Below, in pieces: positions 1 to 8,703 of a stretch of DNA of 64,000 bases. The DNA is from Sphingobacterium sp. ML3W (GTDB lineage Bacteria > Bacteroidota > Bacteroidia > Sphingobacteriales > Sphingobacteriaceae). The translations under genes were made by a program, and so were the position numbers. The DNA is taken from contig NZ_CP009278.1 in assembly GCF_000747525.1 (NCBI RefSeq), forward strand, positions 4,464,001 through 4,528,000. The letters run 5' to 3'. The notes below the pieces were generated by a model. The model saw only the letters and a list, made by a program, of their open reading frames with translations. It ran no database searches and was not told the DNA's origin. Position 1 is the first letter of the stretch. Each line of letters starts with the position of its first letter.

Positions 1-453
1 ATCGTCATCTTCTAAAGGATCCTCAACTGGGAAATTGGCTGCTGCCAAAGATTTTGGTGCAATACCAATCGTTTTAAAAACTACTGGATATTCTTTTCCT
101 TCTTCCTCTTTCAAAATTTTAATCAGCTCCACATGAAATTCATATGGTCTATCAAAATTATAGATGTAATAAAACTTCTGGTGAGGATCATCGATAAACT
201 TACTTAAACGAATATTTTCCATAAGTAAAACACCGTCTGAAACTTTACGAGCAATCGGTAAGAGCGCAATTTCAGTTCCTTTCTTCCATTGATCATTGCT
301 TACATAGAAGGACGATGTAAGGTCAGCTTCATAAGAAGTTGTCTTATGGATCGCCTCATGTAATTCTAAAAAAGTTTGTTTTGAAAGCATATCGATTTCT
401 CTATACACATCCTCATAATCTTCAAAAGTGACTCTGAATCTATAAATAGCCAT
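1..453 (-). CDS. pRiA4b ORF-3-like protein (3' end off window)
   Basis: The reading frame is open from an ATG at 453 to the window edge, giving 151 codons with no stop, so the C-terminus is missing. The protein starts MAIYRFRVTFEDYEDVYREI and continues with a TSSFYVSNDQWKKG segment. This Tyr/Phe-rich pattern fits the plasmid pRiA4b ORF-3 family (also named IS1096 passenger TnpR-like), which is common as a chromosomal single gene in Bacteroidota. Despite the name, nothing nearby suggests a transposon, and the family's function is not known. The visible end is very acidic (EDPLEDDD). It lies 69 bp upstream of cca on the same strand and may be transcribed with it. The family call is from recognition of the sequence pattern; the absence of the C-terminus limits certainty. 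Confidence 0.7.
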   Translation of the reverse strand, partial: MAIYRFRVTFEDYEDVYREIDMLSKQTFLELHEAIHKTTSYEADLTSSFYVSNDQWKKGTEIALLPIARKVSDGVLLMENIRLSKFIDDPHQKFYYIYNFDRPYEFHVELIKILKEEEGKEYPVVFKTIGIAPKSLAAANFPVEDPLEDDD

Positions 454-521
454 TTCTAATATTCGTTTTGTTTGTTAACAAGATGAGCCTCAATTAAGTA
501 TTGAAGCGATTGAATTATTTT

Positions 522-1955
522 TTATTTAACAGTTGTATTCAAATCCCATGCCTTTCTAATAGTCAAGCCTAAATCTTCTGCTTTATTGACCATAAAATGA
601 TAGGCTTCAATCTTGGCATTAGGTATTTCACCTTCCAAAATTGCTTCGCGAATAGCATTTTTCATTTTACCTACCTCACGTCCTGGACCAATACCAAATA
701 CTTCCATAATATCTTCTCCTGAAATCGGAGGCTGCCAATTTCGGATTTGATCGCGTTCCTCGACATCTTTAAGCTTTTGCTTAACCAATTCGAAATTCTG
801 ACGGTACTTCTTCTTTTTATATTCGTTTTTTGTCGTTACATCGGCATGGCACAATTGCATCAAGGCATCAATATCATTGCCTGCTTCAAAAAGTAATCGG
901 CGTACAGCAGAATCAGTAACGATATCTTGTGCCAATACTATTGGTCTTAAATGCAATAGAACAAGTTTTTGAACGAACTTCATTTTTTCATTCAACGGAA
1001 GCTTAAGCTCTGCAAATAATTTAGGAACCATTCTAGCTCCTTTATCTTCATGGCCATGAAATGTCCATCCTAGCTTCTTGTCAAATCTCTTGGTCGCTGG
1101 TTTGGCAATATCGTGCATGATAGCCGCCCATCTTAACCATAGGTCATCTGTAGTTTCGCACACATTATCCAAAACTTCTAAAGTATGGTAGAAATTATCT
1201 TTATGTCCTTTCCCCTCTATGATATCGACACCGTAAAGGTTTTGCATTGCAGGGAAAACTAATGGCAAAAGGCCAGTATCAAATAGATATTTAAAACCAA
1301 TAGAAGGCTTTTTCGACAAAATTATTTTATTAATTTCATCAATGATCCGTTCTTTGGAGATAATACGAATACGTTCTTTCGTATCTGTAATTGCTTGAAT
1401 AGCTTTGACATCAATTTTAAAATTCAACTGAGTGGCAAAACGAATCGCACGCATCATACGCAAAGGATCGTCCGAAAAAGTAACAATAGGATCTAATGGT
1501 GTACGCATGGTACCCAATTCAATATCTTTGACTCCATTAAATGGATCCAAAAGCTGTCCATAATTATGTTTATTCAACGAAAATGCCATTGCATTGATGG
1601 TAAAATCGCGACGATTTTGATCATCTTCCAACGTGCCATCTTCTACAATTGGTTTTCTGGAATCACTGCGATAGGACTCTTTACGAGCCCCCACAAATTC
1701 GACATTTAAGCCCTCATAAACTAGCATTGCTGTTCCAAAACTTTTGTAGACAGCAACTTTAGATTTCAACTTATTCCCTAAAGCTGTAGCAAATTCAATT
1801 CCACTTCCTACAACAACAATATCTACGTCATTATTAAAGGGCCGTCCCATAATACGATCGCGCACATAACCGCCAATGACGTAGCACTCCGTATTTGTTT
1901 TCTCGGCTAACTCTTTAATGATTGGAAAAATAGGATGTTGTAAATTATCACTCAT
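522..1955 (-). CDS. cca: CCA-adding tRNA nucleotidyltransferase, HD-domain type
   Basis: A 477-residue class II tRNA nucleotidyltransferase that adds or repairs the 3' CCA of tRNAs in the cytoplasm. The N-terminal catalytic head has GGYVRDRIMG at 28-37 followed by the metal-binding D43-V-D45, then RRDFTINAMAF at 115-125, which is the ribose/template region typical of this superfamily. DDPLRMMRAIRFA (162-174) belongs to the RNA- and head-binding domain. A C-terminal HD domain is present (H281-D282 in MHDIAKPATKR), as in many CCA enzymes. Length is normal for the Bacteroidota form. It matters here because the tRNA-fMet genes in this window do not encode CCA. Poly(A) polymerase is the only close alternative and is unlikely in this phylum. 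The start ATG at 1955 follows a possible -7 element at 1992-1999. Confidence 0.95.
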   Translation of the reverse strand: MSDNLQHPIFPIIKELAEKTNTECYVIGGYVRDRIMGRPFNNDVDIVVVGSGIEFATALGNKLKSKVAVYKSFGTAMLVYEGLNVEFVGARKESYRSDSRKPIVEDGTLEDDQNRRDFTINAMAFSLNKHNYGQLLDPFNGVKDIELGTMRTPLDPIVTFSDDPLRMMRAIRFATQLNFKIDVKAIQAITDTKERIRIISKERIIDEINKIILSKKPSIGFKYLFDTGLLPLVFPAMQNLYGVDIIEGKGHKDNFYHTLEVLDNVCETTDDLWLRWAAIMHDIAKPATKRFDKKLGWTFHGHEDKGARMVPKLFAELKLPLNEKMKFVQKLVLLHLRPIVLAQDIVTDSAVRRLLFEAGNDIDALMQLCHADVTTKNEYKKKKYRQNFELVKQKLKDVEERDQIRNWQPPISGEDIMEVFGIGPGREVGKMKNAIREAILEGEIPNAKIEAYHFMVNKAEDLGLTIRKAWDLNTTVK

Positions 1956-1991
1956 AGCATGAATCTAGGTCCTTAAAAAAACACTAGGATG

Positions 1992-1999
1992 CAAAAGTA
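1992..1999 (-). promoter_or_regulatory. Candidate -7 element for cca
   Basis: On the minus strand this reads TACTTTTG, an exact match to the Bacteroidota -7 consensus TAnnTTTG. It sits about 37 bp upstream of the cca ATG. I see no clear TTTG -33 element at the expected distance, so the call rests on one motif. Confidence 0.35.
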
Positions 2000-2020
2000 A
2001 GGAATTTATTATAAATAGAC

Positions 2021-2053
2021 ATTAGTCTTGTGATATAAGCACACAAGACTAAT
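2021..2053 (-). terminator. Terminator after pdxA
   Basis: A perfect 12-bp inverted repeat, ATTAGTCTTGTG and its complement, surrounds a 9-nt loop. It starts 18 bp past the pdxA stop. The T-tract on the minus strand is weak (TGTCTATTTAT), so it may act as an imperfect terminator between pdxA and cca. Confidence 0.6.
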
Positions 2054-2070
2054 GATTATGGTATTTCTTC

Positions 2071-3126
2071 TTAATCACGATCTCTAGAAAGCTTACGAAA
2101 AGCTAAAGGATTTTGAGATAGTTCTTCTTGTTCACGACGACGCTTTACAATATGAACCGCTTGAAATAGCGCTTCCATAAAAGATTCGTGAGCCGCAACA
2201 TTCTGTCCTGCGATATCATAACCTGTACCATGATCCGGAGATGTGCGGACAATGGGAAGGCCAGCGGTGAAATTAACGCCGTTTCGCTTGGCTATATGTT
2301 TAAAAGGTATCAATCCTTGGTCATGATACATGGCTAATACCGCATCAAATTTTTCATATGCATGATTAGCAAAAAAACCATCAGCAGGGTAAGGTCCAAA
2401 ACAAAGCATTCCTTTCTCTTTCGCCTTTTCTATAGCTGGTCGAATAATCAGATCATCCTCAGTACCTATTACGCCATTATCGCCTGCGTGAGGATTAAGA
2501 CCTAGCACGGCAATTTTTGGTTTTTGAATCCAAAAGTCTTTTTTAAGACTTTCATGCATCAATTCCAATTTATTTAAAATAGATTCTTCTGTAATATGCT
2601 CGGCTATATCTTTTACAGGGATATGTCCCGTAACTACACCAACCCGCAACTCTTCACAGATCATGAACATCAACACATCATTCGCTTGTGTCTTCTCCTG
2701 TAAGTATTCTGTATGTCCTGGAAAATGAAATCCTTCTTGCTGTATATTATGCTTATTAATAGGAGCCGTCACAAGTGCATCAATTTTCCCAGCATTCAAG
2801 TCATCAACAGCTTTTTCCAATGAAATAAAGGCATACTTTCCGCCGATTTCATTTTCTTCTCCTAGCGTAATCTTAACATCCTCTTGCCAACAATTGATCA
2901 TATTGGCACGCTTAGGATTGGCTTGTTCAGGGTCATTGATGACATTAAAACTAAAATCATTGACGCCTAAAGCTTTTCTATGAAAAGACGCAACTTTTGT
3001 ATTACCGTAAACAATCGGAGTAAAAAATTCTAATACACGATTGTCCAATAAGGATTTTATAATCACCTCCAATCCGATACCATTGATATCGCCTACTGTA
3101 ATACCTATTTTTAATTTGTCAGCCAT
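2071..3126 (-). CDS. pdxA: 4-hydroxythreonine-4-phosphate dehydrogenase
   Basis: A 351-residue PdxA, which oxidises 4-phosphohydroxy-L-threonine in the deoxyxylulose-5-phosphate-dependent pathway to pyridoxal phosphate. Visible family motifs are ITVGDINGIGLEVI at the N-terminus, TAPINKHNI with the metal-binding histidine segment FPGHTEYL, GLNPHAGDNGVIG, MYHDQGLIPFKH (metal-binding His and substrate-binding residues) and the C-terminal RTSPDHGTGYDIAG. All expected metal-ligand histidines are present, so the enzyme should be active. Length fits the Bacteroidota form, which is slightly longer than the E. coli enzyme. It follows the GNAT gene with a 51-bp gap and precedes cca. No other PLP-synthesis genes are in the window. 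Confidence 0.97.
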   Translation of the reverse strand: MADKLKIGITVGDINGIGLEVIIKSLLDNRVLEFFTPIVYGNTKVASFHRKALGVNDFSFNVINDPEQANPKRANMINCWQEDVKITLGEENEIGGKYAFISLEKAVDDLNAGKIDALVTAPINKHNIQQEGFHFPGHTEYLQEKTQANDVLMFMICEELRVGVVTGHIPVKDIAEHITEESILNKLELMHESLKKDFWIQKPKIAVLGLNPHAGDNGVIGTEDDLIIRPAIEKAKEKGMLCFGPYPADGFFANHAYEKFDAVLAMYHDQGLIPFKHIAKRNGVNFTAGLPIVRTSPDHGTGYDIAGQNVAAHESFMEALFQAVHIVKRRREQEELSQNPLAFRKLSRDRD

Positions 3127-3149
3127 AGTAAAAAATGAAATTATTGACT

Positions 3150-3157
3150 CAAAAGTA
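3150..3157 (-). promoter_or_regulatory. Candidate -7 element for pdxA
   Basis: The minus strand reads TACTTTTG, matching TAnnTTTG, 24 bp upstream of the pdxA ATG. A TTG lies about 20 bp further upstream, inside the end of the GNAT gene. This is a plausible promoter but rests on short motifs. Confidence 0.35.
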
Positions 3158-3177
3158 ATTAAAATTATATGAAATAC

Positions 3178-3687
3178 TCAAGCATCAATTGAAATATCAA
3201 TTCGTTTAAACAGCATATGCTGTAAACCATATCTTCCATTTTTATAGCTACCTGTATCCAGGTAGCCCATTTGTCGATATAATTGGTAAGCATTTACATT
3301 ATCGATATTCACTGTGAGTACAATCTCGTCTATATCTTCAGATAATCCTTTTACAAAGTGATCCAGAATAATCAATGCCTGTTTTGCAATTCCCCGACCT
3401 TGATAAGCAGGATTTAAAGATAATCCTCTCAATAATATTGAATTTGGATTACCCGTTACGAGAAGATGATCCTTAGTACGATCTAATACGAAAAACCCAA
3501 CGGGTTCTCGTTCGTATAAAATCGTTATTGGGAATTTATTCTTGATTTTCTGAACCCCATCGACATTAATATTTTGATGTACCGTTTTAGTAAAACGAAC
3601 CTGACTCTCCTCTAATTCATAAGACAATCGTTTAAAATGTCGATCATCATAATGCACAAGAGATACTGTTGACAAATCCATACGCAT
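3178..3687 (-). CDS. GNAT family N-acetyltransferase
   Basis: A 169-residue acetyl-CoA-dependent acetyltransferase of the GNAT fold. The acetyl-CoA pyrophosphate-binding motif A is clear in LRGLSLNPAYQGRGIAKQAL, containing the Q/R-x-x-G-x-G/A signature (Q-G-R-G-I-A). The C-terminal IVLTVNIDNVNAYQLYRQMG is the usual motif B with N-x-x-A-x-x-L-Y, followed by a GF/GY turn and a beta strand. The substrate cannot be deduced; small molecules, peptides and protein N-termini are all possible for this fold. It is the first gene of the minus-strand run leading into pdxA and is divergent from rsmA. Two adjacent ATG codons (3687 and 3681) are possible starts. Confidence 0.88.
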   Translation of the reverse strand: MRMDLSTVSLVHYDDRHFKRLSYELEESQVRFTKTVHQNINVDGVQKIKNKFPITILYEREPVGFFVLDRTKDHLLVTGNPNSILLRGLSLNPAYQGRGIAKQALIILDHFVKGLSEDIDEIVLTVNIDNVNAYQLYRQMGYLDTGSYKNGRYGLQHMLFKRIDISIDA

Positions 3688-3798
3688 TATCTTACCTGTT
3701 TATTATCCTCTACAAGTTAAGTATTATTCCTCAATAAATAATTTTCGATGGAAGCGAAGAGATCGATAGCTTGTTTTTATTATATGACTTAATTAAAA

Positions 3799-3828
3799 TT
3801 GGGAATAAAACAAATTTATCTAAGTTTG
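3799..3828 (+). promoter_or_regulatory. Promoter of the rsmA cluster
   Basis: A TTG at 3799-3801 and TAAGTTTG at 3821-3828 are separated by 19 bp, matching the Bacteroidota sigma-A promoter (TTTG/TTG, about 19-21 bp, TAnnTTTG). Transcription would begin near 3835, just before the ATG at 3847. This argues against using the upstream in-frame TTG at 3799 as the rsmA start. Confidence 0.6.
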
Positions 3829-3846
3829 TACCAAATACGATCACAT

Positions 3847-4626
3847 ATGAGTACAGTAAGAGCAAAAAAACATTTAGGACAACATTTTTTGAATGATAAA
3901 AATGCAGCACAAAAAATAGTTAATGCATTGGATCCAAAGCTAGGGTTCACGCAGGTACTAGAAGTGGGTCCTGGTATGGGTGTTCTTTCCGATTTCCTAT
4001 TGCAAAATGATGCATACGAAACATGGATGATTGATGTTGATGATGAGTCAATCGAGTTCTTAGCGGATAAATATCCACAATTGGAGCACCGCTTAATTCA
4101 TGGTGATTTCTTAAACTTAGATTTCGCACAGCATTTTGGAGAAAAGATGGCCATTATTGGTAACTTTCCCTACAATATCTCTTCTCAGATTTTATTCAAG
4201 ATCTTGGATGAACGGAATCGTGTTGTACAGATGACGGGTATGTTTCAAAAAGAAGTAGCAGAACGTTGTACAGCAAAATCTGGTAGCAAAGAATACGGTA
4301 TTTTGAGTGTTTTTTTACAAGCTTACTATCATGTGGAGTATCTATTTACGGTAAAAGCTGGTGCTTTTAACCCACCTCCAAAAGTACTTTCTGGCGTGAT
4401 TCGTATGACTAGAAACGAGCGTGCAGCATTAGATTGTGATGAGAAGCTATTTTGGCGAGTCGTAAAATCGGGGTTCAATCAGAGACGAAAAACATTGCGA
4501 AATTCTTTATCAGCAGTTGTTCCAAAAGATAAAATGTCAGACAACCCGCTTTATGAATTGAGAGCAGAACGACTGACAGTCAATGACTTTATCGTACTAA
4601 CAAATGAAATATCTTCTCAACTTTAA
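3847..4626 (+). CDS. rsmA: 16S rRNA dimethyladenosine transferase
   Basis: A 259-residue RsmA (KsgA), which dimethylates A1518 and A1519 in helix 45 of 16S rRNA during small-subunit maturation, using S-adenosylmethionine. From the ATG at 3847 the protein begins MSTVRAKKHLGQHFLND, the usual start of the family. The SAM-binding motif VLEVGPGMGVLSDFL follows, and the catalytic motif N-F-P-Y (GNFPYNISSQI) is intact. An upstream in-frame TTG would add 16 residues that are not typical of the family and would overlap the promoter. It heads a plus-strand cluster whose other members have no evident link to ribosome assembly. Confidence 0.97.
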   Translation: MSTVRAKKHLGQHFLNDKNAAQKIVNALDPKLGFTQVLEVGPGMGVLSDFLLQNDAYETWMIDVDDESIEFLADKYPQLEHRLIHGDFLNLDFAQHFGEKMAIIGNFPYNISSQILFKILDERNRVVQMTGMFQKEVAERCTAKSGSKEYGILSVFLQAYYHVEYLFTVKAGAFNPPPKVLSGVIRMTRNERAALDCDEKLFWRVVKSGFNQRRKTLRNSLSAVVPKDKMSDNPLYELRAERLTVNDFIVLTNEISSQL

Positions 4627-4654
4627 GTAAAATCATAATTTAACCTTGATTAAT

Positions 4655-5530
4655 ATGGGTCTGAACACGACTTTTATGTATGTAGCTTTAGGTGAAAAAT
4701 TCACATATCACCTTCAGACAATATTCAGTCTACTCAGTATAGTAAAATTTAAAAGTGACCCAACTAAATATGTGGTCTATACCGATCATCCGGAATACTA
4801 TAATTGGTTATCACCATTAATTGAAATTCGTGAGATTGATACGCCTACATTTGAAAAGTGGATAGGCCCTACACAATATTTCTATCGGACCAAAATTAAA
4901 GCCATGCAAGATGCTGCATCTAAAGACGATGGGCATCTTGTATTTTTAGATAGTGACACCATGGTCATTAGAGATTTGACGAGTCTGATAGAGCAGCTTT
5001 CAGCTGGCCAAAATTTCCTTCATGTGAAAGAAATGCTCATGTCCGATAGGCATATTACAAATGAGCATAAAAGAATGTGGAAAATCATTCAAAAGACAGA
5101 AATCAATCATATCTTAATGGATGAATCCATTCGCATGTGGAACTCAGGTATCATCGCGTTAAATCATCAAGATAAAATCAATTTATTAGATGAAGTACTT
5201 TTATTTAATGATACGCTATGCGAGCAGAATATTGTCTGTCGTGTAAAAGAACAATTTGCATTCTCAGTAGTTTTAGAGAAGCACGGAAATCTAAAAGTTG
5301 CTGACGCATGGATACTGCACTATTGGGGAAATAAAGAGGAATGGCATCAAAAAATCCTAACATATATTTGCCCACAGTTACTAGCGGGTATGACGCCTGA
5401 AGAAGTTGCCTCAAGTATCGATCTAAAAGAATGGACGAAAATACCCTATCATAGACATGTGTCGTCCTTTAAAAAACAACTTTTAAAATTCAGCGCTAAT
5501 AAAAAAGATCGTATCTTGACCATTGAATAA
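4655..5530 (+). CDS. GT8-like glycosyltransferase
   Basis: A protein of about 291 residues that resembles GT-A-fold nucleotide-sugar transferases. It begins with a Rossmann-like section (MYVALGEKFTYHLQTIFSLL) and has a DxD-type metal/nucleotide-sugar site in HLVFLDSDTMVIRDL. A later segment, IRMWNSGIIALN, matches the W-N-S-G-I/V motif seen in GT8 and related families, and a HYWGNKEEW segment near the end gives the typical late histidine. No membrane segment is visible, so it is probably cytosolic. The ATG at 4655 is preferred to the TTG at 4646. It is 28 bp after rsmA and 15 bp before the monooxygenase. Donor and acceptor are unknown. Confidence 0.65.
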   Translation: MGLNTTFMYVALGEKFTYHLQTIFSLLSIVKFKSDPTKYVVYTDHPEYYNWLSPLIEIREIDTPTFEKWIGPTQYFYRTKIKAMQDAASKDDGHLVFLDSDTMVIRDLTSLIEQLSAGQNFLHVKEMLMSDRHITNEHKRMWKIIQKTEINHILMDESIRMWNSGIIALNHQDKINLLDEVLLFNDTLCEQNIVCRVKEQFAFSVVLEKHGNLKVADAWILHYWGNKEEWHQKILTYICPQLLAGMTPEEVASSIDLKEWTKIPYHRHVSSFKKQLLKFSANKKDRILTIE

Positions 5531-5545
5531 TTAAAGTCGCAGTGT

Positions 5546-6706
5546 GTGAAAAGGTTTACCATCATCGGTGGCGGTGTTGCAGGATTAACGGCAGCAATTG
5601 GCCTCAATAAAATTGGCGTACAAGTATGCATTTTTGAAGGTGCAAAGGCATTAGCGGGCATTGGAGCTGGATTTGGCTTAGCAGCCAACGCCATACAAGC
5701 GCTAGATTACTTAAACCTCAAATCAGGGGTTACTCCTTTAGGTCACTATTTAGAGCATTATAATATTTTAGACGAGCGTGGCAGAACTCTGGTATCTCCA
5801 GAAACCAAAGCAATAAGCGCACAGTATAGTCAAGATAACTTTGCTATACACCGTGCCGATTTACACCAATTTTTATTGCAACAAATTGAACCGACAGACC
5901 TACATCTAGGGAAAAGAGCCTTTAAAATAGAGCGGCATGATGCGGGTATTGATATTTTCTTTGAAGATGGGACCATGCATCAAACCGATTTCCTAATTGT
6001 TGCCGATGGTGTGAAGTCCAAAATACGTCAACAACTCATTCCGAATGCCACACCACGCTATGCAGGATACACCTGTTGGCGAGCAACCATAGAGAATACA
6101 AATATAAACCTCAAAATTGGATCCGAAACATGGGGCAGCAAAGGTCGTTTTGGAATGACTCCACTTGTTGGGAACAAAATCTACTGGTATGCTTGCATCA
6201 ATGCAGCAGAAAACAACACTCAATATAAAAATTATACGGTCAATGACTTAAGGCACAATTTCGCGTCGTACCATCAACCCGTGGCACAAATTTTAGATGG
6301 TACAAAAAATGAGCAGTTGATCTGGAATGATATTATTGATATCGAGCCTTTACAACATTTAGCTTTTGGACCTATTCTCCTTATAGGTGATGCCGGTCAT
6401 GCAACGACGCCTAATATGGGACAAGGTGCCTGCCAAGCGATCGAGGATGTGGCTGTTTTGGTCGACGAATTACAGAAAACACAAGATGTCATAGTCGCTT
6501 TCCAGCATTTCGAAAAAAGAAGATTAAAAAGAACGCGCTATATTACAGAAACTTCTTGGACAATAGGTAAAATAGCCCAATGGACAAATCCGATTGCTAT
6601 TGCTACTCGAAATGCTTTGATGCGTATCTTGCCCGAAAAAATTAAACAATATAAATTGAAAGCACTTTTAAGTGTTGATTTTATGAACATAAATAATCAT
6701 TCATGA
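5546..6706 (+). CDS. FAD-dependent monooxygenase (PHBH-like)
   Basis: A 386-residue flavoprotein monooxygenase of the aromatic-hydroxylase/UbiH type. The dinucleotide-binding GGGVAGLTAAIGL (8-20) is at the N-terminus, a D-G motif occurs in FLIVADGVKSKIR, and the FAD ribityl-binding GDAGHATTPNMGQGACQAIE is near residue 281. Such enzymes hydroxylate small organic substrates with NAD(P)H and O2, but the substrate cannot be read from the sequence. There is no signal peptide. Translation appears to begin at GTG (5546), because no ATG lies upstream of the Rossmann motif in frame. The gene overlaps the next one by 4 nt (ATGA), which implies coupled translation. Confidence 0.88.
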   Translation: MKRFTIIGGGVAGLTAAIGLNKIGVQVCIFEGAKALAGIGAGFGLAANAIQALDYLNLKSGVTPLGHYLEHYNILDERGRTLVSPETKAISAQYSQDNFAIHRADLHQFLLQQIEPTDLHLGKRAFKIERHDAGIDIFFEDGTMHQTDFLIVADGVKSKIRQQLIPNATPRYAGYTCWRATIENTNINLKIGSETWGSKGRFGMTPLVGNKIYWYACINAAENNTQYKNYTVNDLRHNFASYHQPVAQILDGTKNEQLIWNDIIDIEPLQHLAFGPILLIGDAGHATTPNMGQGACQAIEDVAVLVDELQKTQDVIVAFQHFEKRRLKRTRYITETSWTIGKIAQWTNPIAIATRNALMRILPEKIKQYKLKALLSVDFMNINNHS

Positions 6707-7632
6707 AAACAAATGTATTAATTGTTGATGATGTCCATTCAGTCCTAATGGAAAAACTTGAACAGCATGGTATTAAGTTCACTTACAGCCCAAACTTCAC
6801 GCGTGAGGATGCTGAAAAAGAAATTGGATCCTATACAGGCTTGATTATCAGGTCTAAATTTCAAGTGGACCGCCAATTCATTAATCTAGCTCATAATCTT
6901 CAGTTTATTGCACGATGTGGAGCGGGCATGGATAATATCGATGAAGCTTATGCCGAATCGAAAGGAATCAAACTAATCAGTGCAAACGAAGGAAATCGAG
7001 ATGCTGTGGGTGAACACATGATTGGGATGCTCCTATCTTTGATGAACCATTTAAACAGGGGGAATCAGGAGATAAAAACGGGTTTATGGCGTAGAGAATC
7101 CAACCGTGGATATGAATTGAAAGGAAGAACTGTGGCACTCATTGGCTACGGTCATAATGGCCAAGCTATGGCCAAGAAACTCTCGGGATTTGATGTTAAC
7201 GTCATTGCTTATGACAAATACAAAACTGGATTTTCAGATCAATATGCCAAAGAAGTTTCGATGGAAGAAGTTGTCAAACAAACTGATATTTTGAGTTTTC
7301 ACATCCCACTAACCAAAGAAACGAAAGGACTTATCAATGATGAATATTTGTATCATTTTCGCAAACCCATCTTTTTTCTTTTAGGTGCACGTGGTGGAAT
7401 TGTTCAAATTCCTGCCGTATTAAAAGCTATGGATGAGGGCAAAATTATCGCAGCAGCGTTTGATGTACTTCCGGTAGAGAAATTCCCCGCACTTCAAGAG
7501 CAACCTTGGTTTTCAGATTTAGCGAGCAGGGATAATGTTTTGCTAAGTCCGCATGTAGCAGGCTGGACATTTGAAAGTTACTACAAACTTTCGGATGTAG
7601 TGGCGGAGAAGATTATTTCCCTTTTGAAATAA
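6703..7632 (+). CDS. D-isomer 2-hydroxyacid dehydrogenase (SerA-like)
   Basis: A 309-residue NAD-dependent 2-hydroxyacid dehydrogenase. The Rossmann motif GYGHNGQAMAKKL lies near residue 148. The three catalytic positions of the family are present: Arg in GARGGIV (about 229), Glu in LPVEKFP (about 258) and His in SPHVAGW (about 282). The N-terminal region LIIRSKFQVD and FIARCGAGMDNID is typical of phosphoglycerate dehydrogenases, but the C-terminal ACT/regulatory domain is missing, so it need not be the serine-pathway enzyme. Glyoxylate/hydroxypyruvate reductase is an alternative. It overlaps the monooxygenase by 4 nt and ends the cluster 21 bp from a convergent gene. Confidence 0.85.
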   Translation: MKTNVLIVDDVHSVLMEKLEQHGIKFTYSPNFTREDAEKEIGSYTGLIIRSKFQVDRQFINLAHNLQFIARCGAGMDNIDEAYAESKGIKLISANEGNRDAVGEHMIGMLLSLMNHLNRGNQEIKTGLWRRESNRGYELKGRTVALIGYGHNGQAMAKKLSGFDVNVIAYDKYKTGFSDQYAKEVSMEEVVKQTDILSFHIPLTKETKGLINDEYLYHFRKPIFFLLGARGGIVQIPAVLKAMDEGKIIAAAFDVLPVEKFPALQEQPWFSDLASRDNVLLSPHVAGWTFESYYKLSDVVAEKIISLLK

Positions 7633-7653
7633 TCTTTCCCCTTTGGCTTTAAA

Positions 7654-8523
7654 TCATGCAAAGCATTGTACCAGTACAACAACAAGGAATTGGAGTACCA
7701 AACTAACATCTAATAAATAAGCATAGTGGTAATGCTCATTGGTCTTAAAGACCAAAAACCTTAATAAGAGATAAATTATTGCATTGGTAAGCAGAAGCCC
7801 AATTTTGAAAACCAATAGATAAGGTGCTGCTAAGATAAAGAGACTATGTACACCCAGAAGCAAGTAGCATAGTCTTTTGGCCCGCCCCTCCCCTAACATA
7901 CTCGGCAATGTTCGTAAGTGATAATAAGAATCCTGTTTAATATCACGAATATCAAAAGGCAAAGTACAGATAATCAGAAATATGAATTTCAAAAACGCGA
8001 GATAATACAGTAGTTTGGTGTTCACAAAAACCGCATTACCATACAGTTCAATATAAGGAAGAAATACACTGCTCAATACCCAAACCAATGCGATATGAAA
8101 TATTTTCATAGCAGGAACTTGTCTCAATCCCCCCCATCGACCATGCAGCGGAATAACAGGAAGGCTATAAAGTACACTTACAAAACCTATAACCCCTAAA
8201 AAAAAGATAACATATGGATGTATATGAAATAAACACCACAGACAAATTAACGTCGCGATGATCGTATTTATCCATAATAAGCGTTCATACTTAAAAACCC
8301 ACCTTGTCCGAGCATAAACAGATAACTCAGGAGACTGAGGTTTTGATAAGATCAAGCTGAAATTATAGAGTGCAAGCGTAGCTGCCCCTTCAATCAAAAC
8401 GATATAAAAATCAATTTCCTGACCGAGTATAATGTACGTGAGTACACATTGAGAGCCTGCGGCCAAAGCAATTAGTACATTACTGAAAATTGAAAAATAA
8501 TACACCTTTTTTAATACATCCAT
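7654..8523 (-). CDS. UbiA-like integral membrane protein
   Basis: A protein of about 289 residues with eight or nine hydrophobic segments. Its layout resembles UbiA-superfamily prenyltransferases: FDIRDIKQD is a good match to the second Asp-rich motif (DxxxD) in a cytoplasmic loop, and the YSLPVIPLHGRWGG loop resembles UbiA loops. The first Asp-rich motif (NDxxD) is not recognisable; the equivalent position reads LYNFSLILSK. Catalysis of prenyl transfer is therefore uncertain. The ATG at 8523 is preferred to a TTG at 8532. The gene is divergent from acs and convergent with the dehydrogenase gene. Family assignment is moderate; function is inferred only from the fold pattern. Confidence 0.55.
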   Translation of the reverse strand: MDVLKKVYYFSIFSNVLIALAAGSQCVLTYIILGQEIDFYIVLIEGAATLALYNFSLILSKPQSPELSVYARTRWVFKYERLLWINTIIATLICLWCLFHIHPYVIFFLGVIGFVSVLYSLPVIPLHGRWGGLRQVPAMKIFHIALVWVLSSVFLPYIELYGNAVFVNTKLLYYLAFLKFIFLIICTLPFDIRDIKQDSYYHLRTLPSMLGEGRAKRLCYLLLGVHSLFILAAPYLLVFKIGLLLTNAIIYLLLRFLVFKTNEHYHYAYLLDVSLVLQFLVVVLVQCFA

Positions 8524-8703
8524 ACTAATCAATCCATTATATCATCAGCAATATAACAATAGTGTTATAAAAAAGTTAAATTTCAAATTATAAATTTTAT
8601 AAATTGCCAATTGTCGCAAAAAAAACTAAATTAGCTGATTCCAAATGAACTTGTTTAATCAACCAAATAAGTTTTTTGGTATCTAAATTAATAAAACCAA
8701 AAT

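Noticed and set aside
3799..3846. N-terminal extension of rsmA from a TTG at 3799
   Set aside because: The added residues are not typical of RsmA and the TTG is part of a good promoter whose start site lies downstream.
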